DNA of 64,000 bases from Treponema sp. (GCA_024680155.1 JAILCM010000304.1:1-64000); one strand, 5' to 3'. Numbered from the stretch's first letter, positions 21,739 to 30,939 are shown. The notes: generated from the sequence alone by a model not told the origin. Numbers and translations: made by a program.

Positions 21739-22824
21739 ATGAATGAAAAAGTTAAAAAAATTCAAATCGTCTCAATTTTGATTTTTCTGGCTGCAGTAAT
21801 TTTTCTTCTTTCGTTTATTCTTACAAAAAACAGAAAACAAACTCCAAAATCTGACGCTAATTCCGAAAAACTCATTCTTGGATTTTCGCAAATTGGTTCA
21901 GAAAGTGCGTGGCGAACCCGAAATACGCAGTCAATTTTTGAAGCCGCTGCCGAAAACGACATTCAAATTATTTTTGACGACGCTCAGCAAAAGCAGGAAA
22001 ATCAACTTAAGGCAATCCGTTCTTTTATTGTTTACCAGGTTGATGTAATTGCTTTTGTTCCAATTATAGAAGACGGATGGGATAACGTTCTTACCGAAGC
22101 AAAAGAAGCTGGCATTCCTGTAATTGTAGTTGACCGTCAAATAAATGCAGATGAATCTCTTTATGCAGGCTTTCTTGGTGAGAACGGACTTGAAGAAGGC
22201 AGACGGGCGGCACGTTTCCTTGTGAATAAATGCAAATCTTATAAAAATCCTGTTCATATTCTTGAAATTTCTGGTACCGAAAATTCTTCTGTTGTAAGAG
22301 AACGTGCAAAAGGCTTCCGCGAAATTATTGCAAACGATTCAAAATTCCAGATAATTCATTCCGAAGATGGGGATTTTTTGCGTTCACGTGGAAAAGAAAT
22401 TGCAGAAAATCTGATTAAATTGAGCGGACCTGGTACTGGTACTGAAAAAAATGAAATTGGTACTAGAGCCGGCAGCCCCAACTACAAAAAGGACGGCCTT
22501 TACTACAATAATCAAAAAATTGATGCAGTCTATTCCCACAACGATTCCATGACTCTTGGACTTTTGGATTCAATCGAAAATTACGGCATAAACACAAAAG
22601 ATACAATAATAATCAGTGTAGATGCAGAACAAAAATCAATAGACGCACTTATAGCAGGAAAATTAAACTGCGTAGTTGAATGTAACCCGAATCTTGGACC
22701 AATGCTCATGCATCTTGTAAAACAAATTGCCAGTGGAAAAGAAATTCCGCGAATTACCTACAATAATGAAACTGTATTTTCCGAAAACGACGATTTTACG
22801 CAATACGAACCCCGCGGATATTAA
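21739..22824 (+). CDS. Membrane-anchored YtfQ-like sugar-binding sensor protein
   Basis: A 361-residue periplasmic-binding-protein fold of the YtfQ (galactofuranose-binding) type, recognised from 'GFSQIGSESAWR', 'QQKQENQLKAIRSF', 'PVIVVDRQI', 'GDFLRSRGKEIAENL', 'VYSHNDSMTLGLLDSI' and 'VVECNPNLGPM'. The N-terminus is an uncleaved-looking membrane anchor (residues 9-28) without a lipobox or clear signal-peptidase site. It is the first gene of a set with a LytS/YesM-type kinase and a YesN-type regulator, facing a sugar ABC transporter that has its own soluble binding protein. By analogy with clostridial XylFII, which binds xylose and activates LytS, I infer that this protein senses sugar for the kinase rather than delivering it to a permease. 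The ligand is unproven. Confidence 0.85.
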   Translation: MNEKVKKIQIVSILIFLAAVIFLLSFILTKNRKQTPKSDANSEKLILGFSQIGSESAWRTRNTQSIFEAAAENDIQIIFDDAQQKQENQLKAIRSFIVYQVDVIAFVPIIEDGWDNVLTEAKEAGIPVIVVDRQINADESLYAGFLGENGLEEGRRAARFLVNKCKSYKNPVHILEISGTENSSVVRERAKGFREIIANDSKFQIIHSEDGDFLRSRGKEIAENLIKLSGPGTGTEKNEIGTRAGSPNYKKDGLYYNNQKIDAVYSHNDSMTLGLLDSIENYGINTKDTIIISVDAEQKSIDALIAGKLNCVVECNPNLGPMLMHLVKQIASGKEIPRITYNNETVFSENDDFTQYEPRGY

Positions 22825-22896
22825 GTTTTAGCAGACACTAAGTTTTAGCGGCAACGTGATTCACGCGGCAAAAATCAAATAAAAAGGAACAAAAAA

Positions 22897-24348
22897 GTGA
22901 AAAGAAATAAAAATCTAAGACGTACACTTCTCTTAACTTACGTGTTTTTGCTTTTTATTACATTAATTCCTTCTATATACTCTGTTTTAGTTTCGCAAAT
23001 TCATACGCGCCAATACAATCAGATTATTTCAAACGTTAGTACTGCAAATAAAATTAATTCAATTGCCAAAAACGACATTCCAACAGAACTTTGGGAAATT
23101 ATTTGCGGAAAAAAAGAAATTGCAGACGGAAATCAAAATAAAATGTGCGACGAAATTACAACGGGCCTTACACTCATGCTCATTACAAGTAAAAATGCAA
23201 AAAGCCACGATAAACTGGAAGTTGCAACAAGGGCAAACACAACTCTACGCCGCAATATTGATATGCTCATTTTAAATATGAAAAACGGAAGTTCAGTAAC
23301 TCAAAACGAAGCCGCCCTAGACGAAATACGCACAATCTCTGCCCTATTTTCTGATATTATGCAGGATTTTGTTGTAGCCGAAATTGAATCTGCAAACGAA
23401 ACAAACCGTTCTTTACGAAATACTTCAATCATCCTTACTGCAATTCAAATTATTATTACCGTTCTTGCAATTTTAATTTCAATCAACAGTTTTATTACAG
23501 TTAGTGGTGCCATTCAAAAACCAATTTCAGATATGGAAAAACTTTCTACAAAAGTTTCAAACGGAGACCTTACCGCGCGCATAGACATTCCTAACGTTGA
23601 CGAACTTGATACCCTTGCAAGCAACCTTAATACCATGACAGAACAGATTGACGTTCTTATTAAAAAAAATATGGAAGAACAGAAGAATTTTCAAAAAGCC
23701 GAAATGAAAGCTTTGCAGGCACAAATCACTCCACACTTTTTGTACAATACTTTTGATACAATCGTCTGGCTTGCCGAAGAAGAACACACCGACGAAGTTG
23801 TAAAAATTACAAAAGCTTTTTCCGACTTTTTGCGCATTTCTTTAAGCCGCGGCCACGAATGGATTACAATTTCGCAAGAACTTGATCATATAAAAAATTA
23901 TCTTACAATTCAAAAAATCCGTTACGCTGACATTTTAAATTACCAGATTGACGCGGATGAAAGCCTGATTGATTTTAAAGTGATAAAACTTGTACTCCAG
24001 CCGCTTGTAGAAAACGCAATTTACCACGGAATAAAAAATAAACGAGGACGTGGTGAACTTAAAGTTACGGTGCATTTTTTGGATGAAAGCCGCCGGAATA
24101 TTCAGTTTACAGTTGAAGACAATGGTGCTGGATTTTCGGAAGAACGACTTGGTCAGGTACGCAACGAATTAAGAACCGGCGCTCAGGATTCAGAAAAACT
24201 TTCGTCGGTGTATGGACTTTACAATGTGAACAAAAAATTAAAACTTTATTATGGCGACAAAACTCAAGGTCTTGTGATACAATCAGAATTAGGAAAAGGA
24301 AGCAAAATTTCATTTACAATTCCAGTTAATTCGGCTGATTGGAGGTAA
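22897..24348 (+). CDS. LytS/YesM-type sensor histidine kinase
   Basis: A 483-residue kinase starting at GTG 22897 after AAAGGAAC. Two membrane segments (about residues 8-30 and 170-192) flank a sensor region of about 140 residues; a HAMP domain follows (ISDMEKLSTKVSNGDLTARI). The His_kinase domain carries 'LQAQITPHFLYNTFDTI' with the phospho-accepting His. The C-terminal ATPase has the N-box (PLVENAIYHGIK) and G-box (DNGAGFSEERL). It sits 72 nt after the membrane-anchored binding protein and 6 nt before the response regulator, so the three probably form one signalling unit. The small periplasmic loop is a plausible docking surface for the sugar-bound sensor. Confidence 0.9.
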   Translation: MKRNKNLRRTLLLTYVFLLFITLIPSIYSVLVSQIHTRQYNQIISNVSTANKINSIAKNDIPTELWEIICGKKEIADGNQNKMCDEITTGLTLMLITSKNAKSHDKLEVATRANTTLRRNIDMLILNMKNGSSVTQNEAALDEIRTISALFSDIMQDFVVAEIESANETNRSLRNTSIILTAIQIIITVLAILISINSFITVSGAIQKPISDMEKLSTKVSNGDLTARIDIPNVDELDTLASNLNTMTEQIDVLIKKNMEEQKNFQKAEMKALQAQITPHFLYNTFDTIVWLAEEEHTDEVVKITKAFSDFLRISLSRGHEWITISQELDHIKNYLTIQKIRYADILNYQIDADESLIDFKVIKLVLQPLVENAIYHGIKNKRGRGELKVTVHFLDESRRNIQFTVEDNGAGFSEERLGQVRNELRTGAQDSEKLSSVYGLYNVNKKLKLYYGDKTQGLVIQSELGKGSKISFTIPVNSADWR

Positions 24349-24354
24349 AAATTT

Positions 24355-26007
24355 ATGTATTCAGTTTTTGCTGTTGATGATGAACCAATTGTTCTTGAAG
24401 GAATTCGTTCCAAAATTGACTGGGAAGGAAGCGGTTTTACCTTTGCAGGAGAAGCAACCGACGGCGAAATTGCACTTTCTATGATTCACGAACTTAAGCC
24501 CGACATCCTTATTACAGATATAAAAATGCCTTTTATGGATGGACTCCAGCTTGCACAGGCAATCAAACAAACTCAACCCTGGATAAAAATCATCATTCTT
24601 AGCGGCCACGACGAATTTGACTACGCAAAAAAAGCAATTTCCATTGGAATAGAAGATTATCTTTTAAAACCATTTACCCCGGATGAACTGATTACAAGCT
24701 TAAAAAAAACAGCCGACCGGATTGATACAGAACGCAAACAGCTTTCGGATATTTCAAAACTAAAAGCCGAATTAAAATCTAACGAAGCGCTTATAAAAAA
24801 AGAATTTTTGAATAATTTAGTACACGGTTCTGCAGAAATGAGTACCATAATTCAAAAAAGTTCGGAACTTGGCATAAACCTGATTTCGCGCTACTACAAA
24901 GTTTTAATCAGCCGCATAGAAAGCCGTAGTAGAAACATAAATTCTCAACAGGAAGCTTGTTCACTTTTAAATTCCTACTCAGCCGCAATAAACGAAGCCG
25001 TATCATTTTTTCATCATTCAAATCTTCTTGTGTGTATTTTTAAAGGAAGTACTCAGGCAGAACTTGATGACAACACATTCCGCGCTGCAGAAACAATCGG
25101 GCACATTGCAACAAAAAATGATGACTGTACAGTTTTAACTGCAATCGGAAAAACTGTAGAACATCTATCTCAATTAAAAATTTCGTACGAAGATGCAAAA
25201 AAAATTCTTTCTGTAAATACAACCCCAGATTCTGATTCGAGCACAAACACGCTTGCAAGCAGGATTATCAGTTTTGATGATTTAGGCACTGACACAAACT
25301 ACGAAAATGGAACAGGTTCAGGTTCTGGCGTAGATGGAGCTTCGGGATTTTTGGATATTAGCGAAAATGATCCTCTTGTGGACCGCTTAAAATACGCTGG
25401 TAAGAATGATATTTCTGCAATTATTGAAGAATCGATGTCTTTAATTCGGAATAATCCAGGGCAATTTAAGGTTTTTGCATCATATATTCTTGTTGATTTG
25501 ATTTTTGCAGTTTCAAAACTTATAGAAAAACTTGGCGGGGACATAAAAACACTTAATCCCGAAATTTTACAACGTAAATTTGTAGATGATGCCGTTCAAA
25601 ATCAAGAAAATTTTACAAAAATTCTTGAACAGGTTTTAAATTTTGCACTTGAGTACCGTGATTCCAAAATGACAGGAAAATATGGCGATGTAATCTTAAA
25701 AGCAAAAAGATTTATAGAAGAAAACTACGCCGACCAGAACACTACTCTAACAACAGTTGCAGATGAAGTTTGCCTTAGCCCGAACCATTTTAGTACAATT
25801 TTTTCGCAGGAATGCAAAACAACTTTTATTGAATATCTTACAAGTGTACGCATAGAAAATGCAAAACGACTTATGCGCGAAACCGAAATGAAAGGTTACG
25901 ATATTGCCTACGAATGCGGATTTAGTGACCCACACTACTTTAGTTATATATTCAAAAAAAACACGGGACTTTCGCCCCGTGAATATAAGCTGACCGTTGA
26001 AAAATAA
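24355..26007 (+). CDS. YesN-type response regulator with AraC DNA-binding domain
   Basis: A 550-residue protein. The N-terminal receiver has the acidic pair DD (8-9), phospho-acceptor Asp55 (ILITDIKMP) and Lys in 'LLKPF'. A long middle region of about 300 residues follows, then two AraC-type helix-turn-helix motifs near residues 445-545 (TLTTVADEVCLSPNHFSTIFSQECKTTF, split here as two helices, and 'DIAYECGFSDPHYFSYIFKK'). It is the partner of the kinase just upstream (6-nt gap, GGAGG site). Its stop lies only 2 bp from the convergent stop of the transporter operon, which is its most likely target through the promoter near 30.83 kb. Confidence 0.9.
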   Translation: MYSVFAVDDEPIVLEGIRSKIDWEGSGFTFAGEATDGEIALSMIHELKPDILITDIKMPFMDGLQLAQAIKQTQPWIKIIILSGHDEFDYAKKAISIGIEDYLLKPFTPDELITSLKKTADRIDTERKQLSDISKLKAELKSNEALIKKEFLNNLVHGSAEMSTIIQKSSELGINLISRYYKVLISRIESRSRNINSQQEACSLLNSYSAAINEAVSFFHHSNLLVCIFKGSTQAELDDNTFRAAETIGHIATKNDDCTVLTAIGKTVEHLSQLKISYEDAKKILSVNTTPDSDSSTNTLASRIISFDDLGTDTNYENGTGSGSGVDGASGFLDISENDPLVDRLKYAGKNDISAIIEESMSLIRNNPGQFKVFASYILVDLIFAVSKLIEKLGGDIKTLNPEILQRKFVDDAVQNQENFTKILEQVLNFALEYRDSKMTGKYGDVILKAKRFIEENYADQNTTLTTVADEVCLSPNHFSTIFSQECKTTFIEYLTSVRIENAKRLMRETEMKGYDIAYECGFSDPHYFSYIFKKNTGLSPREYKLTVEK

Positions 26008-26009
26008 AC

Positions 26010-27071
26010 CTAACCGGCTATGTTTCCAAGCTTTCTCTTACGCTGTTCAAGAATTACGCTCTGCAAAAGAATAAAGAATGCAAGCATAAGACCAGTTGTA
26101 ATACTTTGCCAGTATGGTTCACGCAAACCAGACGCAACTACAATATTATTGATAGTTTTAAGCGACATTACACCAAACAAAGTTCCAACTACGCTGCCTA
26201 CACCGCCGCTAAGCAAAGTTCCGCCAATAATGGAAGAAGCAATTGCCTGCATTTCGGCACCAGTTGCATTAGAAGCGTTTCCTGCCCCTGTATGTAAAAG
26301 GTAAACAAAACCTGCAATTCCAGCCAGAACTCCGCACAAAACATAAGACAAAAACTGTGTTCGCTGTACGTTAATTCCAAGCATAAGTGCACTTTCGCTG
26401 TTTCCACCAACTGCATACAAATTGCGTCCAAAACGAGTCCATTTTAGCATTGCCCACAAAAGCAAAACTACAACTAACGCAATTATTACACCAACTTCAA
26501 TTGAAGAAGGAATCCAGTTTCCGTTGCGTGCATAAGTTCCAAGGAATGGAATATCAATGTAGAAATCTTTTAAATCCAGAAAAAGCTCATTACTTGCTGT
26601 TCTGGGCACTTTACTTACAATTGTCGTCATTCCGCGTGTAAAGAACATTCCGGCAAGAGTTACAATAAACGGCTGAATCTTTAAATATGCAACCAAGAAA
26701 CCTTGTACAAGTCCCATTGCAAGTCCAATTCCAAGCGCAATCAAAATTGAACTAAGAATTCCGCCACCATGATCTTCCATAAACACAACAGAAGCCATTG
26801 TAATAAGCGCAATCGAACCACCAACCGAAATATCAATTCCGCCGGCAATCATTACAATTGTAAGCCCGCAAGCCGTAACAATAAGATAAGCATTATTATT
26901 AAACAAATCCAAAAATTGCTGCGGATTCAAAAATCCTCCGCCCCAAATCAACATTGCAAGAAGATACATTCCCACAAAAGAACAGATTGTAATTGTAAGA
27001 AGCAAAGTCGTATTTGAAAGCGGCTGTCTGTCTTCTTTTTTGCCAAATAGATTTTTAAAAATATTTGCCAT
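26010..27071 (-). CDS. Sugar ABC transporter permease, YjfF-like
   Basis: A 353-residue BPD_transp_2 family membrane protein with about 8-9 hydrophobic segments and the family signature 'GIDISVGGSIALITMASVVF', plus 'YAVGGNSESALMLGINV' and 'IIGGTLLSGGVGSVVGT'. It is the last gene of the transporter operon, 2 nt after the first permease gene. Two different permeases in one operon is the arrangement of the YtfQRT-YjfF galactofuranose system, so the channel is probably a heterodimer. Its 3' end faces the regulator gene with a 2-bp gap and no hairpin, so transcripts from the two strands may overlap. Confidence 0.88.
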   Translation of the reverse strand: MANIFKNLFGKKEDRQPLSNTTLLLTITICSFVGMYLLAMLIWGGGFLNPQQFLDLFNNNAYLIVTACGLTIVMIAGGIDISVGGSIALITMASVVFMEDHGGGILSSILIALGIGLAMGLVQGFLVAYLKIQPFIVTLAGMFFTRGMTTIVSKVPRTASNELFLDLKDFYIDIPFLGTYARNGNWIPSSIEVGVIIALVVVLLLWAMLKWTRFGRNLYAVGGNSESALMLGINVQRTQFLSYVLCGVLAGIAGFVYLLHTGAGNASNATGAEMQAIASSIIGGTLLSGGVGSVVGTLFGVMSLKTINNIVVASGLREPYWQSITTGLMLAFFILLQSVILEQRKRKLGNIAG

Positions 27072-27073
27072 AA

Positions 27074-28171
27074 TTATCTAGCCTCCCCTGCACCAGTAGC
27101 TGCAACTGCTTTTTTTGCCGCAATCTTTTCTGAAATCTTATTTTTTAACTGACCAAGCCAGACTTTTACAACGGGAGAACCGGCAACTACAATTATAATA
27201 ATTACAACTGCCTTGTATGCCTTTACAGCCGTAGAAGAAACTTTCATTGCGTACAAAGTGATTGTAAGAGCTTGAATTATATAAGCACCAAGAATTGAGC
27301 CCGAAAGTTTGAACTTACCGCCACTGAGCGAGTTTCCACCAATTGCAACCGCAAGAATAGCATCCATTTCTATATCAAGAAGAATTGTTTCGTGGTTGAT
27401 AAGCCCGATTCGGCAAACGTTGATAGAACCAGCCATTGTAACACAAACGCCAAGAATCACAAAAACTGCAAGCTTCCATATTACAGGATTAATTCCATTC
27501 AATTTTGCGGCACGTTCATTAATTCCAACCGACTGAATATAAAGACTTAAAGTTGTCTTTTTTAAAAGCAGATTAATCAGAATTATGAATACAATAACCA
27601 CAAGAATTGGAGTTGGAATTGCAATATGCGGAATAAATCCACCGATGTAAGTAAGAAGCGGACTTTCTACGTTTGGAGTTGCACCACCGTTTATCCAATA
27701 AGCAATCGGTCGTCCAGCTGTGTACAAAATCAAAGACGCAATCATAGGCTGAATGTTAAATTTTGCAATAAGAACGCCGTTGAACAAACAGAAAATTACT
27801 GCAACGATACATGCAAGAACAAGAGCAAGAATGATTGTTCCAACATTAATAGTTCCAGCCCGCAGAATTTTTACAAAAACAGATCCCGCAATTGCCGCAG
27901 CCGCACCAATAGAAATATCCTGACCTTTAGTTGCCGAAGTTACAAGCGTCATTCCAATAGAAAGAATTACAAGTTCGGAAGCTCCATTCAAAATACTGAT
28001 TAAGTTACCAGTAAGAACTGTATTTCCAAAATTATTCTTCTTTACAACAATAGAAAAGAAACTTGGGTCGCGGATAAGATTAAAGATTACAAGAATCAGA
28101 AGCGCCACAATTGGGATTGCAAGCTGCGACTGAAAAAGTTTTTTTATTTGATTTACAATTTTATTAGCCAT
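27074..28171 (-). CDS. Sugar ABC transporter permease, YtfT-like
   Basis: A 365-residue membrane protein, family BPD_transp_2. I start it at ATG 28171, preceded by GGAGG, which overlaps the end of the ATPase gene by 8 nt; a further-upstream in-frame start at 28192 is less likely. Family motifs include 'TKGQDISIGAAAAIAGSVFV', 'SVGINERAAKLNGINP' and 'AIGGNSLSGGKFKLSGS'. A basic, Ala-rich cytoplasmic tail ends the protein. It is the partner of the YjfF-like permease and of the double ATPase upstream; together they should import a furanose or pentose-type sugar. Substrate assignment rests only on similarity and gene order. Confidence 0.88.
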   Translation of the reverse strand: MANKIVNQIKKLFQSQLAIPIVALLILVIFNLIRDPSFFSIVVKKNNFGNTVLTGNLISILNGASELVILSIGMTLVTSATKGQDISIGAAAAIAGSVFVKILRAGTINVGTIILALVLACIVAVIFCLFNGVLIAKFNIQPMIASLILYTAGRPIAYWINGGATPNVESPLLTYIGGFIPHIAIPTPILVVIVFIILINLLLKKTTLSLYIQSVGINERAAKLNGINPVIWKLAVFVILGVCVTMAGSINVCRIGLINHETILLDIEMDAILAVAIGGNSLSGGKFKLSGSILGAYIIQALTITLYAMKVSSTAVKAYKAVVIIIIVVAGSPVVKVWLGQLKNKISEKIAAKKAVAATGAGEAR

Positions 28172-29681
28172 TTTGAGCTTTTCCTCCCGCAATTGTCTGC
28201 ATAATTACATCCTGACGCAGCAAATCATCTTTAAGTTCGCCAACAATCTTACGGTCACGCATAACAATGAGCCTCTGACAAACCGAAAGCATCTCTTCAA
28301 TTTCAGAAGAAATGAATGTAACGCTAACACCTTCTTCCGCAAGTTTTAGAACCTGCTTTTGAATTTCAAGCTTTGTTCCAACGTCAATACCGCGGGTTGG
28401 TTCATCCAAAATTAAATACTGAGGATGAGTTAAAAGCCAGCGTGCAAGAATTACTTTTTGCTGGTTTCCGCCCGAAAGTGATTTGATTGGAGTTTCTTTA
28501 GAAGCAGTTTTTATCTGAAGTGCTTCAATAAACTCGTCGGCAAGTTTTTCCTGTTCTACGCGGGAAATTGGTTTTGTAAATCCACTTAGAACCTGCAATG
28601 CAAGAATTAAATTTTCGCGTACAGACAAATCCTGAATAATTCCATCCCCTTTTCTGTCTTCCGGCAAATATCCAATTCCGTTTTTCATTGCATCTTTTGG
28701 CTGAGTGATTTTTACCTCTTTTTCGTTTACCTTGATTTTTCCGCCGGTAACACGATCAGCCGCAAAAATTGCACGAACACTTTCACTACGACCAGAACCA
28801 AGCAAACCTGTAAAACCGTTTACTTCACCTTTATGAATAATAAAATCAAAAGGACGAACGCCTTCACTGCTGGAAAGTTCATGAGCTTCGTAAACAATTT
28901 CGCCAGCTCCTGTATATGGACGCTTTTTATTTCTAAGATTTGTCATGTCTTCCATATCTTTTCCGAGCATGGCAGAAATCAATTTTACACGAGGAAGTTC
29001 GCTTACTGTATATTCACCAACAAGTTCACCATTACGTAAAACTGTAATTTTGTCGCAAATTTCGTAAACCTGTTCCAAAAAGTGAGTAATAAAGATGATT
29101 CCAACTCCACGACTTTTTAGATCACGCATTAAAGTAAACAAAAGTGCAACTTCATGTTCATCCAAAGAGGAAGTCGGTTCATCCAAAATTAAAACCTTAC
29201 AATCCATATCAACGGCGCGGGCAATTGCAACCATCTGCTGAACTGCAAGCGAACAAGTTCCAAGCTGCTGACCAGCCTTAGCAGGAATGTTCAATTTTTC
29301 AAGAAGAGCAGTAGCCTTTTTTTCCTGAGCAATTCTATTTACAAATTTGTAATTTCCTCGCCCTATATACATATTCTCTGCCACCGTAAGATTCGGACAG
29401 AGAGTAATTTCCTGATATACTGTTGAGATGCCTAGATTTTGAGCATCCTGTGGAGAACGAATTGAAACAGGACCTTCTTTTCCTGCAATTCTAATTTCGC
29501 CGGAATCTTTTTCATAAACACCAGTAAGAACTTTTACCAATGTTGATTTTCCAGCTCCATTTTCTCCCATAAGCGCGTGAACTTCACCTTTACAAAGTGT
29601 AAAATCAACATTTTGAAGAGCTTTTACACCTGGAAATTCTTTGTAAATTCCACGCATTGATAAAACAACATTATTTTCCAT
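28164..29681 (-). CDS. Sugar ABC transporter ATP-binding protein, two ATPase domains
   Basis: A 505-residue protein of the RbsA/XylG/YtfR type with two nucleotide-binding domains. Domain 1 has Walker A MGENGAGKST, a Q-loop (YQEITLCPNL) and Walker B LILDEPTSSLD. Domain 2 has the degenerate Walker A GLLGSGRSES usual for this family, the signature LSGGNQQKV and LILDEPTRGID. I start it at ATG 29681 with AGGA upstream; an in-frame ATG at 29699 has a poorly spaced site. It lies downstream of the binding-protein gene, separated by a terminator, and overlaps the first permease gene, so the three membrane-complex genes are translationally linked. Confidence 0.92.
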   Translation of the reverse strand: MENNVVLSMRGIYKEFPGVKALQNVDFTLCKGEVHALMGENGAGKSTLVKVLTGVYEKDSGEIRIAGKEGPVSIRSPQDAQNLGISTVYQEITLCPNLTVAENMYIGRGNYKFVNRIAQEKKATALLEKLNIPAKAGQQLGTCSLAVQQMVAIARAVDMDCKVLILDEPTSSLDEHEVALLFTLMRDLKSRGVGIIFITHFLEQVYEICDKITVLRNGELVGEYTVSELPRVKLISAMLGKDMEDMTNLRNKKRPYTGAGEIVYEAHELSSSEGVRPFDFIIHKGEVNGFTGLLGSGRSESVRAIFAADRVTGGKIKVNEKEVKITQPKDAMKNGIGYLPEDRKGDGIIQDLSVRENLILALQVLSGFTKPISRVEQEKLADEFIEALQIKTASKETPIKSLSGGNQQKVILARWLLTHPQYLILDEPTRGIDVGTKLEIQKQVLKLAEEGVSVTFISSEIEEMLSVCQRLIVMRDRKIVGELKDDLLRQDVIMQTIAGGKAQNG

Positions 29682-29726
29682 TTTTAACAATCCTGTCATT
29701 CCCCAGTTTATCCGGGAAATCTGTTC

Positions 29727-29768
29727 AAAAAAAATGGCGTAAAATATGCAGATTACACACTTTACGCC
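29727..29768 (-). terminator. Intrinsic terminator inside the sugar-transporter operon
   Basis: On the minus strand GGCGTAAA (29768-29761) pairs with TTTACGCC (29743-29736), followed by a run of eight T's. It lies between the binding-protein gene and the ATPase gene, so it should stop a fraction of transcripts and keep the membrane-complex genes lower than the binding protein. Confidence 0.8.
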
Positions 29769-29778
29769 GTCTAAAAGC

Positions 29779-29816
29779 GACAGTCCTTTTTGCTAGATTG
29801 CAACTTTAGGACTGCC
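29779..29816 (-). other. Hairpin at the 3' end of the binding-protein mRNA
   Basis: An inverted repeat, CAGTCCT (coding strand 29814-29808) with AGGACTG (29787-29781), with no T-run, just upstream of the terminator at 29727-29768. Such hairpins after binding-protein genes often stabilise the short message; that role here is inferred. Confidence 0.55.
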
Positions 29817-29823
29817 ATTAAAC

Positions 29824-30786
29824 TTAGTCACCAAGACCGTATGTATCAATATCAGCCTGTGAGATTGTTTTTGCATCAAATCCCTTTTCATCAGAAATAA
29901 TTTTCTTTGAAGGAACTTTTCCAGTTTTAATCATATTTTCAATAACAGCAGCCTGGAATGGAGAACACTGTCCATCGTAGTTCCAGTTTCCAGCGAGCAA
30001 TTCACGAAGAGCCCATTTGTTGCAGTCAAAACCCATTACAACAACTTTTCCGTTTACACCGTGTGTAATACCAGCTTCATCAAGAGCAGCAACAGCACCT
30101 TTTGCCATACCGTCATTTTCTGCATAGATTACGTTGAAATTTTCTTTTGAGTTGATAACTGATTCTACAATTTTCTTAGCTTCTGCTTCGTCCCAAGTTG
30201 CAGTCTGCTGAACGATTTTCTTCATAGACCCTTTTGCAAATTCTGCATCCAAAGCACCTGTACGACCAATCTGAGCATCAGAACCCATAGCACCCTGAAT
30301 ATGAACAACATTGTATTCTTTAAGACCAAGAGCTTTAAGCCAGTTTACAGCTGTTTCCCCTTCTTTTGCCATGTCAGAAACAACAGCAGCTTCGTAAAGA
30401 TTGTCTTTTACATTAATCATTCGGTCAAAGAGGAAAACTTTAATTCCAGCTCTCTGTGCCTTTTTAAGAACCGAAGTCCATCCGTCAGTTGCAGCAGCAG
30501 AAAGAAGAATATAATCAACACCGTCTGTAATAAACTGAGATGCTGCATTGAGCTGTTCATCATTTTTAAGGCTATAGAAAGTCTTTACCTCATAACCTTT
30601 ATCTGCGGTAAATACTGCTTCAAAATCTTTTACATTAGCAGCACGGTAACCAGATTCTGATGGCGGATTGTTAATAATACCAATTTTGATTTTTCCATCA
30701 CCAGCTTTTTTTCCCTTATTTTTTGGGGCAGCAAATAATGAAGCAACACACATAAGTGCAACAGCAAATACAACGATTTTTTTCAT
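29824..30786 (-). CDS. Periplasmic sugar-binding protein of the ABC transporter
   Basis: A 320-residue Peripla_BP_4-type protein with a classic cleavable signal peptide ending ...SLFAA, followed by a Lys-rich linker. Family features: 'IKIGIINNPPSESGYR', 'YILLSAAATDGWTSVLKKAQRAGIKVFLFDR', 'VIYAENDGMAKGAVAALDEAG' and 'VVVMGFDCNKWAL'. It is the first gene of the operon, with AGGAGG before ATG 30786. It has the same fold as the membrane-anchored sensor at 21739, but has a signal peptide rather than an anchor, so this is the transport partner. It lacks YtfQ's QKQENQ motif, which the sensor retains. Abundant expression is suggested by the terminator just after it. Confidence 0.9.
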   Translation of the reverse strand: MKKIVVFAVALMCVASLFAAPKNKGKKAGDGKIKIGIINNPPSESGYRAANVKDFEAVFTADKGYEVKTFYSLKNDEQLNAASQFITDGVDYILLSAAATDGWTSVLKKAQRAGIKVFLFDRMINVKDNLYEAAVVSDMAKEGETAVNWLKALGLKEYNVVHIQGAMGSDAQIGRTGALDAEFAKGSMKKIVQQTATWDEAEAKKIVESVINSKENFNVIYAENDGMAKGAVAALDEAGITHGVNGKVVVMGFDCNKWALRELLAGNWNYDGQCSPFQAAVIENMIKTGKVPSKKIISDEKGFDAKTISQADIDTYGLGD

Positions 30787-30823
30787 CTAATTATCCTCCT
30801 GATAGATGTTTTTTTATTACACT

Positions 30824-30829
30824 GTTATA
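30824..30829 (-). promoter_or_regulatory. Probable -10 box of the sugar-transporter operon
   Basis: The minus strand reads TACTATAAC upstream of the AGGAGG leader, giving a -10 box TATAAC. No good -35 box is visible about 17 bp further upstream. A weak promoter of this sort fits activation by the AraC-type regulator at 24355-26007. This is inference; I could not identify a defined operator. Confidence 0.35.
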
Positions 30830-30939
30830 GTAAATCGTAAGTTGCCATTTTTGAATAAAGATTTTTAGGAGTTTTTTTTGAAATTTTTAAGAATTGATAT
30901 AAGAAATTGTAAAAAAGTTAGAAATTTTATTAAAAAAGG

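Noticed and set aside
22815-22870. Direct repeat TAAGTTTTAGC after the sugar-sensor gene as a regulatory site
   Set aside because: Two 11-bp copies only, AT-rich, without palindromy or promoter association; could be chance.
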